Positions 53,252-61,600 of a DNA stretch of 64,000 nucleotides are shown here, one piece after another. This stretch comes from Saprospiraceae bacterium (GTDB taxonomy: Bacteria; Bacteroidota; Bacteroidia; Chitinophagales; Saprospiraceae). A program made the translations under genes and the position numbers. The notes under the pieces are model-generated. The model ran no database searches, was not told the origin of the DNA, and saw nothing but the letters and a program-made list of their open reading frames with translations. The number at the start of each line of letters is the position of its first letter. Position 1 is the first letter of the stretch. The DNA is taken from assembly GCA_013001595.1 (NCBI GenBank), contig JABDMH010000094.1, forward strand, positions 1 through 64,000. The letters are read 5' to 3'.

Positions 53252-55611
53252 ATCTAAGTTTCTGCTGCCAAATCAAATGTAAGCATTCCCATCAGCTGTT
53301 GATAGCTGGCTTCCTGCTCGGCATCTTATCTTCTTGTAACACCTCAAAATATTTAGGTGAAAATGAAACCCTTCTAGTCAAAAACAAGATTACGATCTTA
53401 TCAGATCTTCCTGCGAGTGAAAAGAATGCCTTGCGCTATGAGCTGGGTACCCAGTTTGAGCAAGTACCTAATGACAAAACCTTTATCATTTTTAAGCCCA
53501 GGTTATGGTTCTATTACCGACAAGAAGAAAAGGGGGACTCCACAGATTTTGACAAATTCGTGCAGCGAAAACTGGTAGAGCCACCCAGTCTGTACGATCC
53601 AGAGAAAACACAGGAGACCCTTCAGAAAATGGAGGATTTACTATTTAATAAAGGTTATCTAGAGGCTGAGGTTTGGTATGAAGACACCATTGTCAATCAA
53701 CACGCAAGGGTCCACTATTTCGTGCAACCAAGTAGAATTTTTACTGTCGAGAGTTTTGAGGTCGACGTTCAAGACACAATGGTCTATGAAATCATTGATC
53801 AGGTAGCAGATGAGACACTGATGACACCCGGCGCACCAGTCTCCAGTGCTCGCTTGGGTATGGAAAAACAGCGCATTATTAATGCTATGCAAGATAAAGG
53901 GTTTGCCAACTTTACCTTTGGAAATTTTGGTGCACTGGAAGCGACCGATACAACAAATGCCCAAGTTAAGTCCAGGCTCCCAATCATTCCCGGGCAGGAG
54001 GGTCTGTTCCGACGCAAGTATGTAGGCGATGTCGTGATTAATAACCTCTTTCTTTCAGACAAACCTTCCTTTTCGCAAGTGATGCGATACGACTCCATGA
54101 CCTTCGTAAACTTTAATCGAAAGAACAGAATTAGACCGAGCGTACTGTTGAATTACATCAAATTACGACCAGATCAATTGTTTCGTAAATCTGATTTAAA
54201 TGAGACCAGGGTACAACTGCAACTGCCTGCCGTGAGATTTGCTGATATCAAAACGCTACCGCGATTTATTAACTCCGATACCGTGGATTTTGAAATTGAT
54301 CTTTATGCCGCCAAGAGATTCGAAACCAATGCTGAATTTGAAATCAATCGTACAACTGTCAGTAATCTATCATTTATTGGCCTCGGAACGAATCTAAGTC
54401 TTATCAACAATAATTTTTTCGGCGGATCTGAACGATTCTCCAACGGTTTGGACATCAGTTTTGAGGTGGACACAAAGTTGAAAGGTATTTTTAATGCTGC
54501 GAATGTCAATTTTCATAACACCTTAGAAATACCGAGATTCACTGGCTTTCTGGGGCTGTACACTGCCTTGAACAATAGCAATATATTAGGAGATGAACGC
54601 ATCGAGACGCTAGAGTCTTCAGCAAATACGGTGCTAGATCTGGCTTATGAATATGTGGATCTCTTCAAATTCTTTAACTATCATTCGGTTACAGCGGAAT
54701 ATGGATTCAGGTCGGTTTTTAATGGTATAAACCTGCGTAAGCGCTTCCAGATTACTCATCCGTCACTCACTTATTTCAATCCAACTATTCGCGAACAATT
54801 TGACTCTCTATATAACGATGAGACCTTCGCACGAAAGTCATTTGCTCCACAATTGTTTACCAGCATTTTCTTTAATAAGTTCGTCTACACTCTAGAGCGG
54901 TTTCAGGGAGTTCGTGGTTTTTCTTCTGCACTGATTGGTAGTTTTGAACTGACAGGAGGAGAAATGTATCTGGCCAATTTGATTATTAATGGGCTGAAAG
55001 AGCCCCTTTCAATTGGTGAACTGACCTTTGCAAACTTCGTAAAGCTTGAGGTCGATGGCAGGCTCTACAAGCAATTTAATCCTGAACAAGTGTTGGCGTT
55101 ACGTGCTAATCTAGGCATCGCTGCACCGTTCGGTACCAGTGACATCATACCCTTCGTCAAACAGTTTTATTTAGGGGGACCTTTAAGCATGCGTGCTTGG
55201 CGGATCAGGGAGCTAGGACCAGGGAGTTATAATAATGAAAGCATAACGAGAGCGAGTGGAAATCCGTTTTTTCAAACGGGAGATTTAAAATTATTACTAA
55301 ATGCGGAATATCGTTTTGATGTTTTTTGGCGTATTGAAGGGGCTCTTTTTGTAGATGCCGGCAATATATGGACGCTCAGAAAAGATGATCGTCCGGGAGC
55401 CATGTTTACCTCAGAATTCTTAGATCAAATTGCCGTAGGTTCTGGAATGGGTATAAGGTTCGACGCAGATTATTTTAAGGTGGTCCTAGACATCGGGCTC
55501 AAAGTGAGAAACCCCTACCCTGATGATGAAGGAAGCCATCTCGCACTCAAGTCAGGATTGCCTACGCGTGAAGTAGTCAATTGGAATTTTGCTATCAACT
55601 ATCCCTTCTAA
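53230..55611 (+). CDS. tamL: BamA/TamA-family outer-membrane lipoprotein TamL
   Basis: The 793-residue protein begins with a signal peptide and lipobox (LLIAGFLLGILSSC, Cys36), then CNTSKYLGENETLLVKNKI, the signature start of Bacteroidota TamL proteins. POTRA-like domains span about residues 50-370, and the C-terminal Omp85 barrel about 380-793, with FQGVRGFSSALIG and FYLGGPLSMRAWRIRELGPG (the conserved R-x-W/R-G-[FY]-like lid-loop region) and an ending WNFAINYPF. TamL works with TamB in outer-membrane assembly. The only start before the signal is TTG at 53230 (an in-frame stop lies at 53218), and it lies inside the divergent trmH start; a shorter TTG start at 53299 would lose the positive n-region. 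It converges on nth, overlapping by 4 bp. Confidence 0.88.
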   Translation: MRIPGLSYLSFCCQIKCKHSHQLLIAGFLLGILSSCNTSKYLGENETLLVKNKITILSDLPASEKNALRYELGTQFEQVPNDKTFIIFKPRLWFYYRQEEKGDSTDFDKFVQRKLVEPPSLYDPEKTQETLQKMEDLLFNKGYLEAEVWYEDTIVNQHARVHYFVQPSRIFTVESFEVDVQDTMVYEIIDQVADETLMTPGAPVSSARLGMEKQRIINAMQDKGFANFTFGNFGALEATDTTNAQVKSRLPIIPGQEGLFRRKYVGDVVINNLFLSDKPSFSQVMRYDSMTFVNFNRKNRIRPSVLLNYIKLRPDQLFRKSDLNETRVQLQLPAVRFADIKTLPRFINSDTVDFEIDLYAAKRFETNAEFEINRTTVSNLSFIGLGTNLSLINNNFFGGSERFSNGLDISFEVDTKLKGIFNAANVNFHNTLEIPRFTGFLGLYTALNNSNILGDERIETLESSANTVLDLAYEYVDLFKFFNYHSVTAEYGFRSVFNGINLRKRFQITHPSLTYFNPTIREQFDSLYNDETFARKSFAPQLFTSIFFNKFVYTLERFQGVRGFSSALIGSFELTGGEMYLANLIINGLKEPLSIGELTFANFVKLEVDGRLYKQFNPEQVLALRANLGIAAPFGTSDIIPFVKQFYLGGPLSMRAWRIRELGPGSYNNESITRASGNPFFQTGDLKLLLNAEYRFDVFWRIEGALFVDAGNIWTLRKDDRPGAMFTSEFLDQIAVGSGMGIRFDADYFKVVLDIGLKVRNPYPDDEGSHLALKSGLPTREVVNWNFAINYPF

Positions 55612-56258
55612 TCTGCTGAAGATTTGGTGAACATACTTCGTCTCCCGTAATCCTTGCATATCGGACAAACCTCAGGCTGATGTCCACGCGCTGGACAATG
55701 CGCTCGACCAAAATAGATAATTTGCAGGTGCAGACGATTCCAGCTCTCAGATGGGAATAGTCGCTTCAGATCTTTTTCCGTCTGTACTACGTTTTTGCCG
55801 GTACTTAGTTTCCATCGCCATGCCAGTCTATGTATATGCGTATCTACTGGAAATGCCGGTTTGTTGAATGCCTGGCTCATTACCACGCTTGCAGTCTTAT
55901 GGCCAACTCCAGGCAATGCTTCCAATGCTTTCATATCTGCTGGTACTTTGCCGTCGTACTTTTCGACTAAGATCTTTGAAAGTCCGCTTATACCTTTCGA
56001 TTTCATGGGTGATAGTCCGCAAGGGCGGATAATATCCTGGATTTCCTCTCGTGACATGGTACTCATGGTGTATGGATCATCCGCACGCTCAAACAAGATC
56101 GGTGTGATCTTATTGACTCTTTCATCTGTACATTGCGCAGACAACAAAACAGCCACCAACAAAGTGTATGGATCCTGGTGCTTTAGGGGAATGGGAGGAT
56201 CGGGATAATATTCATTGAGTCGCCTGGCAATTTCATTTGCGATTTCTTGCTTTTTCAT
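55608..56258 (-). CDS. nth: Endonuclease III (DNA glycosylase/AP lyase) with reduced iron-sulfur motif
   Basis: Start placed at the ATG at 56258 (MKKQEIANEI), giving the usual 216 residues; the longer frame adds 13. The helix-hairpin-helix LPGVGHKTA holds catalytic Lys121 and Asp139 lies in FPVDTHIHRLAWR, matching E. coli Lys120 and Asp138. Leading residues LLVAVLLSAQCTDERVN are also conserved. The C-terminal cluster is unusual: Cys-x9-Cys-x2-Cys (HCPARGHQPEVCPIC) with no fourth Cys, whereas the classical [4Fe-4S] motif is C-x6-C-x2-C-x5-C. The cluster may be absent or altered. It repairs oxidised pyrimidines by base excision. Confidence 0.9.
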   Translation of the reverse strand: MKKQEIANEIARRLNEYYPDPPIPLKHQDPYTLLVAVLLSAQCTDERVNKITPILFERADDPYTMSTMSREEIQDIIRPCGLSPMKSKGISGLSKILVEKYDGKVPADMKALEALPGVGHKTASVVMSQAFNKPAFPVDTHIHRLAWRWKLSTGKNVVQTEKDLKRLFPSESWNRLHLQIIYFGRAHCPARGHQPEVCPICKDYGRRSMFTKSSAD

Positions 56259-56342
56259 TTGTTCGATTACTGAAGGACAATTTATGCACACGATCATTCA
56301 TATGGACCCTGACAGGACTGCATCGTGCAAAAAAGGTGTCTG

Positions 56343-57359
56343 CTACAAGTTTAACAAGAATTCCATGGTATCCACTCCATCTGCATACTGATTCAGCTCC
56401 GGTTTTTGAGTAGATCCAAACGGAATCAGATCATGCTCTGGGAGTTCATTATTTCCTACAATACACTGGATCTGATCATTGTGTGCCGATAAGGTCTCCG
56501 ACAGGGACGCCAAATCCTTGTAATATGCATAGTGAGTTATACCAATTCTGGAAGCAATGTTATCATCCTCAATCAACACTGCAGATTCAGTACCAAAATG
56601 GGGTTTTCGATTGATGATGATGGTAGCCAAGTTGAAATCCACATTATTCTTATACTTCTGATGCCGCATCTTGTTTTCATACAGGCGAAAAGCTTGCAAG
56701 AGCTGCTTGAAGTCATAGTCTAGCGGCACATACAATTTGGAAACGTTGCGACAGCCAAGTCCAAAATAACTAAACACATCATTTCCCAATGCGATAAGTT
56801 GATCTTCACTTTCTTTGCCGATCAAAATAGCGACTGCGCTGCGGTTCTTCCGAATGATGTGGGGATATCGACTGAAATACTTTTTAAAATAAACTGCCGA
56901 TTGGTTACTTCCGGTGGCTACTACTGCATCTATCTCAGCCAAATTTTCTACCCATGTGATGGGTATCTGAAGAGATGGTGCCGTATATTTTAGCTCACCG
57001 AATATGAAGGGAAGGAGTACTTTATCTTTCTCAGAAAGTTTAATCACTGCCCGATGACCTGCAGCTAGAATGCATATGATGTCATGAGCTCCAACCATGG
57101 GAATATTGCCTGCTAAGACCGCCCCTATACGCCTAGTAATTCGAGGGCCAGAACATTCGTATTTAGCAAGCCAAAGCCTTAGTTTTTCTTCGTCGAGAAA
57201 TTGATTGATGATCGCATCTAGCGCATGCCTAATGTTCTCCTGCGTGAACCACGGATTCTTCATGGAGGCATACTTGATTGCTGCATCAAGTCTTTCTCCT
57301 CCCAAGACTAGGTGATTTCCTAGGTCTCCCAGAATCTTTGCCCAATCTAGCTTGCTCAT
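56343..57359 (-). CDS. LuxC-like acyl-CoA reductase
   Basis: Start at the ATG at 57359, whose ATGA overlaps the stop of the pseudouridine synthase gene; the longer frame would run inside that gene. The 338 residues match the acyl-CoA reductase (LuxC, PF05893) family: VLAGNIPMVGAHDIICILAAGHRAVIKLSEKD, DAVVATGSNQSAVYFKKYFS, HIIRKNRSAVAILIG, NDVFSYFGLGCRNVSKLYVP (Cys in GLGCRNVS is the expected catalytic thiol) and NRKPHFGTESAVLIEDD. Members reduce acyl-CoA to aldehyde with NADPH. Bacteroidota carry this gene without lux operon partners; here it is co-transcribed with rluD and its physiological substrate is not known. Confidence 0.88.
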   Translation of the reverse strand: MSKLDWAKILGDLGNHLVLGGERLDAAIKYASMKNPWFTQENIRHALDAIINQFLDEEKLRLWLAKYECSGPRITRRIGAVLAGNIPMVGAHDIICILAAGHRAVIKLSEKDKVLLPFIFGELKYTAPSLQIPITWVENLAEIDAVVATGSNQSAVYFKKYFSRYPHIIRKNRSAVAILIGKESEDQLIALGNDVFSYFGLGCRNVSKLYVPLDYDFKQLLQAFRLYENKMRHQKYKNNVDFNLATIIINRKPHFGTESAVLIEDDNIASRIGITHYAYYKDLASLSETLSAHNDQIQCIVGNNELPEHDLIPFGSTQKPELNQYADGVDTMEFLLNL

Positions 57360-58414
57360 AACAGATCTCTTTTGTCCCTTCGTGTCGACACGTACTGTCT
57401 CCATTTTTTCAGCACATTCGTAAAGTTTTCCGGTGGGGGGACCTCAAATTGCAGTCGTTTGCCAGAAATGGGATGATCGAACGCTAAATACGTAGCATGT
57501 AGTGCTTGATGTGGCATCATGCGAAGACAATTTTGCACAAACTGGCGATACTTCTGAAAAATGGTCCCTTTCATAATTCGGTCACCTCCGTACTTTTCAT
57601 CACCGAACAGGGGATGTCCGAGTGATTTAAAGTGAATTCTAATCTGATGCGTACGACCCGTCTCTAGCCAACATCTTACTAAGCTCACATAGTATAAAGG
57701 TTCAACGATGTGATAGTGCGTGATTGCCCTTTTACCGGATTCCCCATCTTCGAATACCGTCTGCCTGGTTGGGTCTTTGGGATCACGGCCAAGAAAACGG
57801 TCAATAGTGCCCTCTTCTTGTTGTGGTTGACCCCATACCAAGGCAAGATATTGCCTATCTATGGTGTGATCAAAAAACTGTTTTGCCAAATGCGTCAAAG
57901 ACTCGGCATCCTTAGCAATAACAAGGAGACCTGATGTGTTTTTGTCTATGCGGTGTACTAATCCGGGGCGATTTGGTGGATTGCCTTCGAGCGAAGGTAT
58001 GACACGATGACCAACATGATGCAGCAAGCCATTGACCAATGTACCCCTCCAATTGCTTATCCCTGGATGCACTACAAGGCCTACTGGTTTATTGACAACG
58101 AGCAGGTGCTCGTCTTCATAGGCAATATCTAGGTCCATCGCTTCAGGCACCAATTCCTTTTCTGAATCATCATAACGTGGATACCTGACGATGATGTCAT
58201 CAGCGGGTTGTACTTTATAGTTTGCTTTGACTACCTGGCCATTAACCTTGATCAGGCCCTGGGCTATACCCTTCTGTATCTTACTACGTGATAATTTAGT
58301 GATGCGATACATCAAGTATCTGTCAATCCGTAATGGAGCTTGACCTGGATCTACTGTGATGAGTTGTTCATCAAAAAGCTCGTCCGTATCTTCTATCTCG
58401 ACTCCCTCATCCAT
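57356..58414 (-). CDS. RluD-type 23S rRNA pseudouridine synthase
   Basis: The 352-residue enzyme has an N-terminal S4 RNA-binding domain (LRIDRYLMYRITKLSRSKIQKGIAQGLIKVNGQ) and the RluA/RluD catalytic domain with LLVVNKPVGLVVHPG, LVHRIDKNTSGLLVIAK (catalytic Asp in HRID), KRAITHYHIVE and CWLETGRTHQIRIHFKSLGHPLFGDEKYG. It isomerises uridines in large-subunit rRNA. Acidic N-terminal residues precede the S4 domain. It is the first gene of a two-gene unit with the acyl-CoA reductase (4-bp overlap). Confidence 0.93.
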   Translation of the reverse strand: MDEGVEIEDTDELFDEQLITVDPGQAPLRIDRYLMYRITKLSRSKIQKGIAQGLIKVNGQVVKANYKVQPADDIIVRYPRYDDSEKELVPEAMDLDIAYEDEHLLVVNKPVGLVVHPGISNWRGTLVNGLLHHVGHRVIPSLEGNPPNRPGLVHRIDKNTSGLLVIAKDAESLTHLAKQFFDHTIDRQYLALVWGQPQQEEGTIDRFLGRDPKDPTRQTVFEDGESGKRAITHYHIVEPLYYVSLVRCWLETGRTHQIRIHFKSLGHPLFGDEKYGGDRIMKGTIFQKYRQFVQNCLRMMPHQALHATYLAFDHPISGKRLQFEVPPPENFTNVLKKWRQYVSTRRDKRDLL

Positions 58415-58561
58415 CGTCCAAAATTAGTCAACTCTCGTCGCCATTCAAACAAAAGATGGTGCCCTCTTTTTGGATATTGCATCACGGGTATTGCATTGGA
58501 GACCACACATATTATTTGAAATGCATAGTCAAAATCACAACGGCGATGTAATGGCAAAATT

Positions 58562-58598
58562 AAGAGAGCAGAACTCGGGAAGCGAATTCTGCTCTCTT
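58562..58598 (-). terminator. Rho-independent terminator of the giant T9SS protein gene
   Basis: AAGAGAGCAGAA (58562-58573) is a perfect 12-bp reverse complement of TTCTGCTCTCTT (58587-58598), with a 13-base loop. On the minus strand, the direction of the giant gene that ends at 58633, it is followed by TTAATTTTG. It is a convincing intrinsic terminator 35 bp past the stop. Confidence 0.8.
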
Positions 58599-58632
58599 TG
58601 GTTACCCACTAATGACCCTATCTAGCTGTGTT

Positions 58633-61600
58633 CTACTCCATTAAAATCATCTTGCGCACCGCACTCTCTTCTTCAGATTTTAGTTGGTAGTAGAATACAC
58701 CGTGACCTTTCAAATTTGACTTACTGATCTGCCATTCATGGTATCCTTTACTAAAGGTACCCTCCTTCACTTTGATCACTTTACCTGTGATGTCAAAAAT
58801 GGTCAAGGTTGCTGGGGTCGCATCCGGTACAGCAAAACCTATAGCAGTATGCGACTTCCACGGATTCGGTCTATTTTGGTAGAGACTCAATTGATCTGCA
58901 TCTATTCCTCCAGTGAATCGTAGGGCCACATCTGCCTCTTCCCCATTCAGATGATAGGCTTCAGCCTTTGTTTGCCTACTCGTAATTGAGATGGCATCAC
59001 TAAGCTGCACCTCGTCTTTGCCTTCGACAAGTAGATAAAATAAAACAGCATCTTCATCGAGAGATCTTGCCTTGCCCTTGCGATCATTCCAAGATGCGCT
59101 GATCCAGCCTTCGCCGGTATTTTGTAGATTAAAATGCTGCACTCCCACGCCCAGAGCAGTTCCTTCCTCGATAGATCGTATCTCTAATTTAGATTGATCA
59201 AATTCCATCGTAAATTGAAAGCCTTCCACTTCTTTGAAGTTACTTGCCCGAATTGGAATTTGATAAGTGCCTGATGACAACCGCTGATCATCGGCAGTCA
59301 ATACTAATGCATCGGAAGACCTTGCAGCACTGCGGCTTGGATTATTGTCCAGATTAACATCTCCAATCTTCACACCTACGAAGTTTGCCTCCAACGCAGG
59401 TGATAGTGCATTGACTTCATAAGTACTCAGTCTTGAATCTGGACTAAAGAACCGCCAGCTAGGACTACTCGGTAGCTCCTTATGCATACCTAGGATTAGC
59501 TTGCGAAGTTGGACCAAATCCAGCGGAGAGACTTTGCTATCCATATTGGCATCTGCCGCCTGAATTTTATACCAAGAATCAAGATCATCTCTTCCCAACA
59601 CGTGCTTTTGGATATCAATGAGATCTCTGGTGGATACACCATTTAGGTGATCTGTATTTTTTACTGGTCTGATGATGGCTTCTCTACCGACCGTCATATC
59701 CACCTCATAAAAGCCATTTATTTGCGAGACTTTCTCGAGAAGATTACCGGCACCATCTTCAACCAGGATATCCACCAATTCCACATTGTCGTCTAATTCA
59801 GTTTTGATGGACCCATGGATTCTAGCAGTACCAGCACTGATGTCTCCACAACCTCCCATCTTATTCTGAACGATCAACAGTACTGCGCAGTAGTCCCAGC
59901 TTCCACTTTCATCAACCACATACATTCTCACTGATTTCGGACCAACATCCTCACAGCCTAAGTACAAGGTTGTCTCAGAACTTTCTGGTAATTCAGCATC
60001 TCCTTCACCATCATCGATTCGGAATTGAAGATCGGCATTATCCTTTCCACATGCAGCAGCGCTGCTGATATCAAACTGATCAGCATCGATCTCCGCCATG
60101 GCCGTATCAATGGTCCCATCATTGTCGGAATCCATCGGTGTCAGTTCGATGGTCAAACTGCTAATGCACACAGGCGAAGGCTTCTTAGCCGCATTGACTA
60201 CAAACGGCACATCACAAATGCTTTCGTTTTGACATTCGTCCGTAACTATCACTTTAAGCTTATATGTTCCAGTACCCAGACCTTCTGCAACCACTGGGAA
60301 CCCACCACTAGTAGAACTATTGAACTCATCATCATCCTGATCAATTACTTCTGAGGTCTTAGTGTCTACCACTTGCCAAGAATAGCGAAGGATCCCACAT
60401 TCATCTTCTACTTCAACCGTAGTATTGAGATCATAGAAGCATCCGATGGCATCTACCTCTGGAGGTATGCTATTAACCCTGCAGATCGGTGGCGTAGAAT
60501 CTAACATCATGATCTTTTGCGTAAAGCTCAGGAATTTGCCTTCATAAGCTTTATTAAACCACCAATCTGTATCTAAAGGAGCTGTACCTAGATAGCACCA
60601 ATCAGCAAAGCACCAAGTACGCACTATCTTATAGCAGGCTTCGTCACCACCTACAATCTTGAAGACTTTATCGTAATAACCAATGCCTACCAATCGACAA
60701 TCATTGTCAAAGGTATAGACTCCTTCGCCGGTGTAAGCTGGACTTACTACTCCGGCCACATTGCCACTTCCGTCATCTGCATACTCGATTCCACAGGCAT
60801 AAACGATGGTATCTTTCGGTACTTCAAACATGGCTGGAGAGATCTCACAGTCATTTGTCACCCAAATGGTCTGGGTTCGCACAATAGTATCTGCAGTGTG
60901 TCCACTACCATCCGTAGAACATTGTCCCACAAATTTGAATACCCGTTTAATATAGCCATTGCCACAGTGATCAAGATTCACCCACGGTTTTTCCTCAATA
61001 CAAACCAGTCCGCAGTTATCTGCAATTTGACCATTGTACCTTTCAGACTTAATCGTATCATATTCTGCACGATAATAGCTATACTCTTTCCAGATGTAAC
61101 CCAGGTGCTCATCATAAAACAAACTATCCTTGGTCACTAAATTCGAGTCACAACGCAGGTCGTACAGTTCAAAAGCTGTTTTATCAGCTACATTATCATA
61201 CTGGTCAAACTGGACCTTATCATATCTACCCAGTACATTTTGTAAACTATCGAATTCGCCTTCCAGCGCTAGGTCAACTGCACCGGCATAGTAGGTCTTA
61301 TAACTTGAACAAGTGACAGTGACATCGTAGAGTTCACAAACGACCTTTGGAGGTGTTTTATCCTCCACACGAACTGTGGTCCAGCACTTACTCCAATTAC
61401 ACCAGTAGTCCATTACTAGGAGCTCCACCGTTACATCCTGACAGGCATCTTCACAACAGAATGGTACTTCTTCACTCCAGCCGCCTCCAAGCTGAGCTCC
61501 AATGTCTCGGACAAAACTATCGGTAAAGGCACCATCTTTAAGGTACTGACCTAGCACTAACTTCGCATAATCAAAAGCGTAGTTCACTCCCTCAATGCCA

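Noticed and set aside
56343-57359. LuxC-like gene considered as part of a bioluminescence operon
   Set aside because: No luxD, luxA, luxB or luxE neighbours; it overlaps a pseudouridine synthase gene as in non-luminous Bacteroidota.
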